Of a DNA stretch of 64,000 nt, positions 56,542-64,000 are shown in pieces; the first letter of the stretch is position 1; every line of letters begins with the position of its first letter. The notes beneath the pieces were generated by a model. It was not told the origin of the DNA and did no database searches. It worked only from the letters and a program-made list of their open reading frames with translations. The DNA is taken from NCBI RefSeq assembly GCF_000622365.1, contig NZ_JASC01000003.1:124001-188000 (forward strand), in the 5' to 3' direction. Source of the stretch: Sulfitobacter noctilucae (GTDB lineage Bacteria; Pseudomonadota; Alphaproteobacteria; Rhodobacterales; Rhodobacteraceae). The translations under genes and the position numbers were made by a program.

Positions 56542-57330
56542 ATGAGATATCGCATCATGATCATCGCCGCCCTTATCGGGCTGACCGCGTGTCAAACGCA
56601 AGCGCAGGACCGTTGCGTTGTCTTGCTGCATGGTCTGGCGCGAACCGAGACGTCCTTCGCATTGATGGAAGCAGCATTGGAGACCGAAGGCTATCGGATT
56701 GTACGCCCTGGCTATCCCTCGACCGAAGAACCGGTGGAGAAATTGACGAAACAAACAGTGCCAGCCGCCGTTGCGGCCTGCGGCACGCCGAAGGTGGATT
56801 TTGTGACACACTCAATGGGTGGGATTCTGCTGCGCCAGTATGTGGCCGAAGTGGGTGCCGACCGCGTAGGACGTGCCGTCATGTTGGGGCCGCCTAATCA
56901 GGGGAGCGAAGTCGTCGATGAGATGGATGATATCGCGGCTTTTGACTGGTTGAACGGACCGGCGGGACAACAAATGGCGACGGGGGCAGAGGGGCTGCCG
57001 CGCCAACTGCCTCCGGTGACGTTCGCACTGGGGGTGATCGCCGGATCACAGTCCCTCAATCCTTACTTCTCCAGCATTCTGCCGGGACCGGATGACGGCA
57101 AGGTTTCTGTTGCCTCTACCAAGGTGGCCGGGATGCGGGATCATCTGGTTTTGCCTGTGACCCACACCTTTATGATGAACAATCCGCAAGTGATCGGGGA
57201 AACCATGGCGTTCTTGCGCGACGGTAAATTTGACCGGTCGATGACATGGTTTGATGGGGTGCTTGATTCCATCGGATGTACCGATGGGGAATGTCTGCCC
57301 GGAGTGGAGTCTGCGGATGCCAAACCTTGA
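56542..57330 (+). CDS. Lipase-like lipoprotein (alpha/beta hydrolase)
   Basis: A 262-residue exported hydrolase. The N-terminus ends in the lipobox LTAC near residue 17, so it is probably a lipoprotein. The body has VVLLHGLARTETSF near residue 26, the nucleophile Ser in FVTHSMGGILLRQY near 90, and a His in LPVTHTFMMNN near 212, resembling triacylglycerol lipases. Substrate is unknown. Its final 14 bases overlap the PhnM-like gene, so the two are likely cotranscribed. Confidence 0.88.
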   Translation: MRYRIMIIAALIGLTACQTQAQDRCVVLLHGLARTETSFALMEAALETEGYRIVRPGYPSTEEPVEKLTKQTVPAAVAACGTPKVDFVTHSMGGILLRQYVAEVGADRVGRAVMLGPPNQGSEVVDEMDDIAAFDWLNGPAGQQMATGAEGLPRQLPPVTFALGVIAGSQSLNPYFSSILPGPDDGKVSVASTKVAGMRDHLVLPVTHTFMMNNPQVIGETMAFLRDGKFDRSMTWFDGVLDSIGCTDGECLPGVESADAKP

Positions 57331-58459
57331 TATGACCGGCGCTGACGTTCTGCTGCCGGAGGGTGTGGTTCAGTCCACGCTTTCCTTTGCAGACGGGATC
57401 ATTGTCCCAGATACCGTGGGCCATAAGGTTGATCTGACCGGCTATCTGGTGCTGCCCGGCATTGTGGATTTGCATGGTGACGGGTTCGAGCGGCATCTGG
57501 CCCAGCGGCGCGGCGCGATGAAACAGATGGATGCGGGTTTGATCGCCTGCGAGGCGGAACTGGCGGCCTGCGGTATCACCACGGCCGTGCTGGCACAATT
57601 TGTCAGTTGGGAAGGAGGGATGCGCGGACTTGAATTCGCCGACCGCGTGTTTCGCGCCATCCGCGAGACGAATGCGGCGGTCGTGACAGACCTACAGGCC
57701 CAGCTGCGGTTTGAGACGCATTTGCTGGAGCTATATGACGGGTTACCTGCGAAGTTGGCGGACTGGGGCGTCGGATACGTGGTTTTTAATGATCATCTGC
57801 CACACGACCGCCTACGCGAAGGCAAGCTGCCGCGCCGTTTGAACGGGCAGGCGTTGAAGGCGGGGCGCAGCCCGCAAAAGCACCATGATTACATGATCGC
57901 GCTGCATGAACGACAGGCGGAGGTGCCTGCGGCACTGGATACGCTGTGCCCTCAACTCGCGGCGATGGGCATACACATGGGTAGCCACGATGATGCGACC
58001 TCTGAGACCCGCGCGGATTGGCGGTCGCGGGGTGTGACACTCGCAGAGTTTCCTGAAACGCTGGCTGCAGCAGAGGCGGCGCATGGGGCAGGGGATTCGG
58101 TGATTATGGGCTCACCCAATGTGGTGCGCGGTGGGTCGCACAACGGGAACCTGTCTGCCATCGACTTGATCGCGATGGGGTATTGTACGGCGCTGGCCTC
58201 TGATTACCACTATCCGTCACCGCGCCGTGCCGCTTTGATGCTGGTGGATGCTGGCATTTGTGACCTTGCTGGGGCTTGGGGCTTGATCTCCTCCGGCCCT
58301 GCGGCCGTGCTTGGCCTGTCAGACCGAGGCAACTTGGCACCCGGAAAGCGGGCAGATTTCGTCGTGTTGAACAAGCGCAGTCGTAGGATCGCCGCCACTT
58401 TTGCAGGCGGGCAGGTGTCCTATATGTCAGGCGCAATTGCGGACCGGTTTATCGGCTGA
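57317..58459 (+). CDS. phnM: PhnM-like metal-dependent hydrolase
   Basis: A 380-residue amidohydrolase-fold enzyme resembling PhnM, which removes pyrophosphate from alpha-D-ribose 1-methylphosphonate 5-triphosphate in the C-P lyase pathway. Metal ligands are visible in GIVDLHGDGFERHL near residue 47, HDDATSETRADW near 222, and ALASDYHYPSP near 296, with CITTAVLAQFVS-type spacing (CGITTAVLAQFV) near 93. No other phn gene lies nearby, which is odd for this family. It overlaps the lipase gene by 14 bases and converges on purK with an 11-base overlap. Confidence 0.88.
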   Translation: MPNLDMTGADVLLPEGVVQSTLSFADGIIVPDTVGHKVDLTGYLVLPGIVDLHGDGFERHLAQRRGAMKQMDAGLIACEAELAACGITTAVLAQFVSWEGGMRGLEFADRVFRAIRETNAAVVTDLQAQLRFETHLLELYDGLPAKLADWGVGYVVFNDHLPHDRLREGKLPRRLNGQALKAGRSPQKHHDYMIALHERQAEVPAALDTLCPQLAAMGIHMGSHDDATSETRADWRSRGVTLAEFPETLAAAEAAHGAGDSVIMGSPNVVRGGSHNGNLSAIDLIAMGYCTALASDYHYPSPRRAALMLVDAGICDLAGAWGLISSGPAAVLGLSDRGNLAPGKRADFVVLNKRSRRIAATFAGGQVSYMSGAIADRFIG

Positions 58460-59516
58460 TCCGGTTGACGTGGCCCATTTTGCGGCCCGGCTTGACCTCG
58501 GCCTTTCCATACAGATGCAAAGCCGTATCCCGCTCTTGTGCCAGCGTAGGCACACGGTCCATATCATCGCCGATCAGGTTTTCCATCACCACGTCCGCGT
58601 AACGTGATCCATCGCCCAAGGGCCATCCAACGATGGCCCGAATGTGCTGCTCAAACTGATCGACGGTGCAGCCGTTTTGCGTCCAGTGGCCCGAATTATG
58701 CACACGCGGGGCGATTTCGTTGACGATCAAGCCATCAGTTGCAACGAAAAGCTCGACACCCAGAACGCCGACATAGTCCAGTCTATTCAGTATATTACCA
58801 GCCATCAGGACGGCATCGGTGCGCTGGGCGGTATTCAGACGCGCAGGTACGGTGGTGGTGTGCAAAATGCCGTCGCAGTGCACATTTTCGCCGGGGTCAA
58901 AGCAGGCGACCGCGCCGCCGCTGCCGCGCGCCGCGATGACCGATACCTCATGGGTGAAGTCAACAAACCCTTCCAGCACCGCTGGCGCATCGTTCATATC
59001 AGCCCAGGCTTTTGCAGCATCCTCCGTGCTGCGCAACCGGGACTGACCCTTGCCGTCATAGCCGAAGCGGCGCGTTTTGAGGATCGACGGGGTACCAATC
59101 TGTGCGACCGCCTCTTCCATGCTCTTTGCATCAGTTACGTCTGCAAAAGGGGCAACGCGCAGGCCCAACCCTTGCAGAAACTCCTTTTCCGTCAACCGGT
59201 CTTGCGAAATACGCAGCGCCTCGCGGCCCGGGCGGATCGGCACCATCTGCTCAATGAGATCAAGCGCTGCGGTGGGGACATTTTCGAACTCGAAGGTCAC
59301 AACATCACAGCTTTCGGCAAAGCGGCGCAGGGCGTCGTGATCCTCATAGGCGGCGGTGGTCACTTGATCGGCCACATCGCCTGCGGGGGGATTGGTACCA
59401 GGCTCAAAGATGTGCGTCTTGAAGCCAAGCCGTGCTGCTGCGACCGACAGCATCCGGCCCAATTGTCCGCCGCCCAAAATACCGATGGTGCTGCCTGTGG
59501 GGAGAGGTTCAGTCAT
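58449..59516 (-). CDS. purK: 5-(carboxyamino)imidazole ribonucleotide synthase
   Basis: PurK carboxylates AIR with bicarbonate and ATP in purine synthesis. The 355-residue ATP-grasp enzyme begins [20 protein letters not shown], with [16 protein letters not shown] near residue 71, [16 protein letters not shown] near 140, and [15 protein letters not shown] near 261. I chose the ATG at 59516. It overlaps purE by 8 bases and is translated after it. Confidence 0.96.
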   Translation of the reverse strand: MTEPLPTGSTIGILGGGQLGRMLSVAAARLGFKTHIFEPGTNPPAGDVADQVTTAAYEDHDALRRFAESCDVVTFEFENVPTAALDLIEQMVPIRPGREALRISQDRLTEKEFLQGLGLRVAPFADVTDAKSMEEAVAQIGTPSILKTRRFGYDGKGQSRLRSTEDAAKAWADMNDAPAVLEGFVDFTHEVSVIAARGSGGAVACFDPGENVHCDGILHTTTVPARLNTAQRTDAVLMAGNILNRLDYVGVLGVELFVATDGLIVNEIAPRVHNSGHWTQNGCTVDQFEQHIRAIVGWPLGDGSRYADVVMENLIGDDMDRVPTLAQERDTALHLYGKAEVKPGRKMGHVNRISR

Positions 59517-59997
59517 CGCTTGGCACCTCCGGGATCGACGCGCTGAGGGCGGCACGCCAGTCATCCAGTCGCTTGGCGAGGGCCGCATCCTGAAGCGCGA
59601 GAATACCCGCAGCCATCAATGCGGCATTGGCAGCCCCCGCTGATCCGATGGCCATTGTCGCCACGGGAAATCCGCGTGGCATCTGCAGGATGGAATAGAG
59701 CGAATCGACCCCGGACAGGGCTTTGGTTTGTACAGGCACGCCGATCACCGGCACGCGGGTTTTGGATGCCATCATCCCCGGCAAATGTGCGGCCCCGCCA
59801 GCGCCCGCGATGATCACCTGCAAACCGCGATCAACAGCGGTTTTGCCATAGTCCCAAAGCCGGTCGGGTGTGCGATGCGCCGATACAATCCGGCTTTCAA
59901 ATCCGATGCCCAGTTCATCAAGCAGTACGGCCGCCTCGCGCATGGTGGACCAATCCGATTGTGAACCCATGATGATACCGACGGGAGGAGTGGTCAT
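59509..59997 (-). CDS. purE: N5-carboxyaminoimidazole ribonucleotide mutase
   Basis: PurE moves the carboxylate of N5-CAIR to give CAIR in purine synthesis. The 162 residues show [15 protein letters not shown] near residue 9, [13 protein letters not shown] near 39 and [20 protein letters not shown] near 65, the usual active-site loops. It is followed by purK with an 8-base overlap, the normal purEK operon. Confidence 0.97.
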   Translation of the reverse strand: MTTPPVGIIMGSQSDWSTMREAAVLLDELGIGFESRIVSAHRTPDRLWDYGKTAVDRGLQVIIAGAGGAAHLPGMMASKTRVPVIGVPVQTKALSGVDSLYSILQMPRGFPVATMAIGSAGAANAALMAAGILALQDAALAKRLDDWRAALSASIPEVPSDD

Positions 59998-60078
59998 AAT
60001 GTGTGCCCTTTGGCTGGAGACTGGAAGGCCGCACTATACCCACGCAGAACCGCAGGGCAACGCGGGAAACTGCACGGT

Positions 60079-60303
60079 TCAGGCGATAATATCAGGTGTC
60101 AACCGATCCTCGATTTGCGAAATCAGATCCTTCAGCCGCAGCTTGCGCTTCTTCAGGCGCTGGACCGTCAGCTGATCAGCTGTCGAGCGCTCTGATAGGG
60201 CCGAGATCGCCTCGTCCAGATCACGATGCTCGCGGCGAAAGACTTCAAGTTCGACGCGCAAAACCTCATCGGTTTTCATCGACAGATCAGAAGAGGCGTT
60301 CAT
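60079..60303 (-). CDS. YdcH (DUF465) family protein
   Basis: A 74-residue helical hairpin protein: VELEVFRREHRDLDEAISAL and LTVQRLKKRKLRLKDLISQI form the two coiled-coil helices. Function is unknown. It is the longer of two YdcH proteins in the window, the other at 10488-10652. It lies upstream of purE on the same strand, and is divergent from the hsp20 gene. Confidence 0.88.
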   Translation of the reverse strand: MNASSDLSMKTDEVLRVELEVFRREHRDLDEAISALSERSTADQLTVQRLKKRKLRLKDLISQIEDRLTPDIIA

Positions 60304-60367
60304 AAACAGATGATTCCATTATTTTTCTTACCATTATTATAGGTGTTCACCTTGCTTGCGCATAGCC

Positions 60368-60396
60368 CTTGCGCAAGCGTAGCGCCGCCCCCATAT
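60368..60396 (+). promoter_or_regulatory. Heat-shock sigma (RpoH-type) promoter of hsp20
   Basis: CTTGCGC (60368-60374) and CCCCATAT (60389-60396) are separated by 14 bases, matching the RpoH consensus CTTGAAA-N(11-16)-CCCCATNT well, with the only differences in the tail of the -35. The hsp20 start codon is 65 bases downstream. CTTGCGCAAG within it is also a perfect 10-base palindrome. Confidence 0.75.
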
Positions 60397-60460
60397 TTGA
60401 TTGAGGGTCGCCATAACGGGGCCCGCATTGACTGTCGCTTGCCGAAAAAGGACGTGTCGC

Positions 60461-60874
60461 ATGACGAAACTGACGCTTGCCTCCTATCCCCATATGTTGG
60501 GATTTGAACAGCTTGAGCGTGTGCTGGAACGCACGGCCAAGTCGGGGAACGAGGGCTATCCGCCCTTCAACATCGAACAAACATCTGATTTCAGCTATCG
60601 CATCACCTTGGCCGTAGCGGGATTTGGCGAAGATGACCTCTCGATCACAGTAGAGGATCGGCAATTGGTTATTCGAGGCCGGCAAACCGATGACAGCGAT
60701 CATCGGGTGTTTTTGCACCGAGGAATCGCCGCGCGACAGTTCCAACGCAGCTTTGTACTGGCCGATGGTGTGGACGTGGGCGAGGCGCAGATGGAGAACG
60801 GTCTGCTGCATGTGGACTTGACCCGCGCCAAACCAGAGACAGTTGTACAGACTATAAAGATTAAGAAAGGGTAG
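60461..60874 (+). CDS. Small heat shock protein Hsp20/IbpA
   Basis: A 137-residue alpha-crystallin-type chaperone that holds unfolding proteins. The alpha-crystallin domain runs about residues 35-125: YRITLAVAGFGEDDLSITVE, RQLVIRGRQTDDSDHRVFLH, GIAARQFQRSFVLADGVDV, and ENGLLHVDLTRAK. AAGGA lies nine bases before the ATG at 60461. It sits 4 bases before the DUF1150 gene, a usual partner in alphaproteobacteria, under the RpoH-type promoter. Confidence 0.95.
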   Translation: MTKLTLASYPHMLGFEQLERVLERTAKSGNEGYPPFNIEQTSDFSYRITLAVAGFGEDDLSITVEDRQLVIRGRQTDDSDHRVFLHRGIAARQFQRSFVLADGVDVGEAQMENGLLHVDLTRAKPETVVQTIKIKKG

Positions 60875-60878
60875 GACG

Positions 60879-61097
60879 ATGCAAGACATGAACTCCCAAA
60901 CGAGCGACCGGACGGTCTATGTGAAAACCATTGCCGTGTCTGATTTGCCGCGCGAAGTGCGCGACCAGGCTGAAGGGCTCAAGATGCTTTATGCGGTGCA
61001 CGACGCGGAAGGCCAGCAACTGGCGCTGGTCGGTGATCGCAAGCTCGCGTTTCATCTGGCACGCGAACATGACTACGCGCCGGTGATGGTACATTAA
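60879..61097 (+). CDS. DUF1150 protein
   Basis: A 72-residue protein with the DUF1150 pattern TVYVKTIAVSDLPREVRDQA near residue 12 and YAVHDAEGQQLALVGDRKLA near 38. It is known only in alphaproteobacteria next to small heat shock genes, with no settled role. It is cotranscribed with hsp20 after a 4-base gap, and a terminator follows. Confidence 0.92.
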   Translation: MQDMNSQTSDRTVYVKTIAVSDLPREVRDQAEGLKMLYAVHDAEGQQLALVGDRKLAFHLAREHDYAPVMVH

Positions 61098-61151
61098 ACG
61101 TCAATTTGAAATTCTACGTCAGGATGCAACGCGCATTTGGCAGAACGAATG

Positions 61152-61183
61152 AAAAAGCGCAGCCTGTATCGGGCTGCGCTTTT
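61152..61183. terminator. Bidirectional terminator between DUF1150 and sat/cysC
   Basis: AAAAAGCGCAGCC and GGCTGCGCTTTT form a 9-base GC stem around TGTATCG, with A and T runs on the two sides. It serves the hsp20 operon and the convergent sulfate assimilation gene. Confidence 0.9.
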
Positions 61184-61211
61184 GCGTTTTACTTCTGATC
61201 CGCAGGCAACC

Positions 61212-62927
61212 TTAGCCTGAGATCAGACCCATGCTTTCAAGCTTGAGCAATACCTGATGGGCGCAATTGTCGACATCAACGTTCTCGGTCTCAACGCTCA
61301 GTTCCGGATCCTTGGGTACATCGTAAGGGTCCGAAATGCCGGTGAATTCCTTGATCTTGCCTTCACGCGCGAGCTTGTAGAGACCTTTGCGGTCGCGGCG
61401 CTCGCATTCTTCGATCGACGTGGCGACATGCACTTCGACAAAGGCACCAAAGGCTTCGACGTCCTCGCGCACCGCACGGCGGGTGGTGGCGTAGGGCGCG
61501 ATGGGCGCACAGATCGCGATGCCGCCGTTCTTTGTGATTTCGCTTGCGACATAGCCGATGCGGCGGATGTTCAGATCCCGGTGTTCCTTGCTGAACCCAA
61601 GTTCCGAGCTGAGGTTCTTGCGCACAATATCACCATCCAGCAGCGTCACTGGGCGGCCACCCATTTCCATCAGCTTGACCATCAGAGCATTGGCGATGGT
61701 GGATTTGCCGGAACCGGAAAAACCGGTGAAGAACACGGTAAAGCCCTGCTTGTTGCGTGGTGGCTTTGTACGGCGCAGTTCTTTGACGACCTGAGGGAAA
61801 GAGAACCACTCGGGGATTTCCAGACCTTCCTGCAGACGGCGGCGCAATTCGGTGCCGGAGATGTTCAGGATGGTGACATCATCCTTGTCCTTGATCTCGT
61901 CCATGGCTTCGTATTGTGCGCGTTCGTCGACCCAGACCATGTGTTTGAAATCGACCATCTCGATGCCCATTTCTTCCTGATGCTCGCGGAACAAATCCTG
62001 TGCATCATAAGGACCATAGAAATCTTCGCCCGCTGAGTTCGAACCGGGGCCTGCGTGGTCGCGGCCTACGATGAAGTGCGTACAGCCGTGGTTTTTTCGG
62101 ATCAGACCATGCCAGACCGCTTCGCGCGGGCCGGCCATGCGCATGGCAAGATTCAGCAAGGACATCGTGGTCGTAGCCGCAGGATACTGGTCTAGTACGG
62201 CCTCATAGCAGCGCACGCGGGTAAAGTGGTCAACGTCGCCCGGCTTGGTCAGGCCGACAACCGGATGGATCAGCAGGTTGGCCTGCGCCTCGCGGGCAGC
62301 GCGGAAGGTCAGTTCCTGATGCGCACGGTGCAGGGGGTTGCGGGTCTGGAAGGCGACAATCTTGCGCCATCCGACTTTGCGGAAATAGGCCCGCAGTTCG
62401 TTAGGCGTATCGCGGCGGGCGCGGAAGTCATAGTGGACAGGCTGCTGGATGCCGGTGACGGGACCGCCCAGATAAACCTTGCCGGCCTGATTGTGCAGGT
62501 AGTTCACCGCCGGATGGGCGTCATCATCTGCGCCAAACACCTTTTCGGCCTCACGGGCTTTGTTTGGCTCCCAACGGTCCGTGACGGTCATTGTGGCAAG
62601 GATCACACCTTCCTGATCCCGCAGGGCGATGTCTTGCCCGATTTCCAGCTTGCCTGCAAAATCTTCGGAGACATCGAGCGTGATCGGCATGGGCCACAGG
62701 CTGCCGTCGGTCAGGCGCATGGTTTCGACAACGCTGTTGTAATCAGCTTCTGACAGGAACCCTTTGAGCGGGTTGAACCCGCCGTTCATCAGCAGCTCCA
62801 GATCGCAGACCTGTCGGGGGGACAGATCGTGGCTGACCAGATTGGCCGCTTCGGATTTCATCTTCTGCGCCGAATCGTAGGACACATAAAGCTCCGGAAT
62901 CGGAGCGAGGTTCGCCAGATAACTCAT
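61212..62927 (-). CDS. Bifunctional sulfate adenylyltransferase/adenylylsulfate kinase
   Basis: A 571-residue fusion that makes APS from sulfate and ATP and then phosphorylates it to PAPS in assimilation. The N-terminal ATP sulfurylase part (about residues 1-385) has FQTRNPLHRAHQELTFRA near residue 195 and FIVGRDHAGPGSN near 290; the C-terminal APS kinase part (about 390-571) has the P-loop FFTGFSGSGKSTIAN near 394 and LDGDIVRKNLSSELGFSKEH near 423. I chose ATG at 62927; seven upstream residues are not family-like. It is a single gene with no other cys gene adjacent. Confidence 0.95.
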   Translation of the reverse strand: MSYLANLAPIPELYVSYDSAQKMKSEAANLVSHDLSPRQVCDLELLMNGGFNPLKGFLSEADYNSVVETMRLTDGSLWPMPITLDVSEDFAGKLEIGQDIALRDQEGVILATMTVTDRWEPNKAREAEKVFGADDDAHPAVNYLHNQAGKVYLGGPVTGIQQPVHYDFRARRDTPNELRAYFRKVGWRKIVAFQTRNPLHRAHQELTFRAAREAQANLLIHPVVGLTKPGDVDHFTRVRCYEAVLDQYPAATTTMSLLNLAMRMAGPREAVWHGLIRKNHGCTHFIVGRDHAGPGSNSAGEDFYGPYDAQDLFREHQEEMGIEMVDFKHMVWVDERAQYEAMDEIKDKDDVTILNISGTELRRRLQEGLEIPEWFSFPQVVKELRRTKPPRNKQGFTVFFTGFSGSGKSTIANALMVKLMEMGGRPVTLLDGDIVRKNLSSELGFSKEHRDLNIRRIGYVASEITKNGGIAICAPIAPYATTRRAVREDVEAFGAFVEVHVATSIEECERRDRKGLYKLAREGKIKEFTGISDPYDVPKDPELSVETENVDVDNCAHQVLLKLESMGLISG

Positions 62928-63070
62928 ATTTGTCTCGTTTCTTACCAATGACGTCAGGGGCCGCTTTGCTGCCCCTATGCCGCGTGATTACGGTCAAAGT
63001 CTAGCTAGAGAGAGGCTCTTTTCCGAAAAAGGGGGGATTTTCGCGCAGGATTGTTGGTCTCACGCCGCGA

Positions 63071-64000
63071 TCAGGCGCGCCAAGGAGCTTTGGCTTGGGT
63101 CAAAGTCGTACGCAGTCCGCTCGCGTCCTTCACCGGCAGCGCGTGCAGCGGGACGCTGACGCCCCGCAACGTGAGCGACACCATCTGTTCGGTCTGCACC
63201 TCGATCCCCGCAGCCTGCAATAGCGGGGCTGAGATCAGCGCCTGAACTTCGTGCTCTTTTGTTGCCCCCTCAATCCGTGACGCCGTGTTGACCGTATCCC
63301 CGATTAAGGTGCGCGGCGCCTGTCCGGCGGCACCAATTTCACCCAGCACCACATCGCCCAGATGGGCACCGATGCCGATAGCAACGGGGCTTTGCCCTTC
63401 GCGGCGCAGGGTGTTGTTGAACTGTTCCAAAGCCTGCGCAATTCCCTCGATCGCGGCAAGCGCGGCCCGGGCGGATGTCGCAGCGTCCTTTGTCTCAAAC
63501 AGAGCAAGAAAACCGTCGCCCAGATATTTGTCGACGCTGCCACCAGCGAGGTTGATCGTTGGCACAACGGCATCGAAAAACCGGTTCAGAAGGAACACAA
63601 CGTCATAGGGCAGTTGTCCGGTCGTTCGCGCCGTAAAGCCGCGCATATCGAGGAAAAGCAAAGCCAGCTCTTTCTCCTCGCCCTGACTGGCATGGTTGCG
63701 AAAGGTGCTTTTGCCGTCGGGCTGGAACACCCGGAAGACTTGCATAGGGTGCATCGGTTTGATTTGGCAGGCAAGCCGTGTGCCCTCGCTGGCACCTACC
63801 GCAGCAAGGCTCCGGGCTTCGGCTTGGCTGGCGGGATGTAAAAGATCGGCGCCTTCTTCGACCACCACGCGGCAGGTAGTGCAGCGTCCCCGGCCCCCGC
63901 ATAGTGATGCATGGGGAATGCCGCGCAACCGCGACATTTCCAACAGGGTCAAACCCATCGGCGCGGAGATCTGCGGTCCTCCGACATAGCTTATGGTAAC
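63071..64000 (-). CDS. 2Fe-2S ferredoxin-domain adenylate/guanylate cyclase, 5' end outside the window
   Basis: The visible 309 residues are the C-terminal part of a longer protein whose start lies beyond the window edge. A plant-type ferredoxin domain comes first, with CGGRGRCTTC and a fourth cysteine in RLACQIKP. A class III cyclase domain follows with the metal-binding Asp in LLFLDMRGFTART, VDKYLGDGFLALFE, and the transition-state residues in RTLIGDTVNTASRIEGA. Relatives have a six-helix heme-binding membrane part before the ferredoxin domain and are redox-sensing adenylate cyclases; that part is not visible here. Confidence 0.9.
   Translation of the reverse strand, partial: VTISYVGGPQISAPMGLTLLEMSRLRGIPHASLCGGRGRCTTCRVVVEEGADLLHPASQAEARSLAAVGASEGTRLACQIKPMHPMQVFRVFQPDGKSTFRNHASQGEEKELALLFLDMRGFTARTTGQLPYDVVFLLNRFFDAVVPTINLAGGSVDKYLGDGFLALFETKDAATSARAALAAIEGIAQALEQFNNTLRREGQSPVAIGIGAHLGDVVLGEIGAAGQAPRTLIGDTVNTASRIEGATKEHEVQALISAPLLQAAGIEVQTEQMVSLTLRGVSVPLHALPVKDASGLRTTLTQAKAPWRA

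Noticed and set aside
62956..62976. Inverted repeat AGGGGC-N9-GCCCCT before the sat/cysC gene as a riboswitch
   Set aside because: Only a 6-base stem is visible, and no known sulfur-related riboswitch motif is present.

Overview
This is a gene-dense, GC-rich chromosomal window, almost certainly from a marine alphaproteobacterium of the Rhodobacterales (Roseobacter group). Supporting signs are the five-gene atpHAGDC operon, a fused ATP sulfurylase/APS kinase, ETF-ubiquinone oxidoreductase, phaAB, DUF2125, DUF2161 and DUF1150 proteins, a CIRCE-controlled groESL, and an RTX-Hint protein of the kind common in roseobacters. I see no tRNA, rRNA, CRISPR array, insertion sequence or phage gene. The window begins inside or at the start of moeA and ends inside a cyclase gene.

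Layout. 1-9.4 kb: moeA, a two-helix membrane protein, greA, a DUF998 membrane protein, ETF-QO, a secreted TPR protein, ispE and a polyprenyl diphosphate synthase. 9.4-16.8 kb: a DUF2007-like protein, a methyltransferase, a short YdcH-like protein, a LysR regulator with a DMT exporter, a 38-residue ORF, phaA-phaB, an EAL phosphodiesterase, tag and an NTF2-like protein. 16.8-22.2 kb: rpsD behind a strong promoter and a structured leader, hisC-tyrC-extensin in an overlapping operon, DUF2125 and a ChaC-like enzyme. 22.2-31.4 kb: a MotA/MotB-like pair whose MotB-like partner carries a very long coiled coil, an M23 peptidase with clpA, gloB, a methyltransferase and a class II aldolase.

31.4-34.1 kb holds two adjacent, related, very acidic membrane-anchored or exported proteins of unknown function. 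34.4-39.4 kb is the F1 ATP synthase operon. 39.5-40.9 kb holds three small proteins (two secreted, one H-type lectin). 40.9-49.5 kb is mostly enzymes: prs, a DsbA-like isomerase, an alpha/beta hydrolase, a threonine aldolase, YcgN-like, ribF, a MaoC protein, a HAD phosphatase, Mn-pyrophosphatase, a YjbR-like protein and a DUF2161 nuclease-fold protein. 49.4-53.5 kb: the RTX-Hint protein and groESL. 53.5-64 kb: a histidine kinase/receiver pair, a DMT transporter, a NUDIX protein, a lipase-like lipoprotein, an orphan PhnM-like hydrolase, purEK, YdcH, hsp20-DUF1150, sat/cysC and a 2Fe-2S adenylate cyclase.

Regulation readable in the DNA includes CIRCE on groESL, a heat-shock sigma (RpoH-type) promoter on hsp20, a hairpin hiding the phaA ribosome binding site, a structured rpsD leader, a LysR-type dyad, and a MerR-like promoter layout before greA. 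The most unusual items are the MotA/MotB-like pair, the acidic paralogous pair with an internal 60-residue duplication, and the small secreted/lectin cluster.
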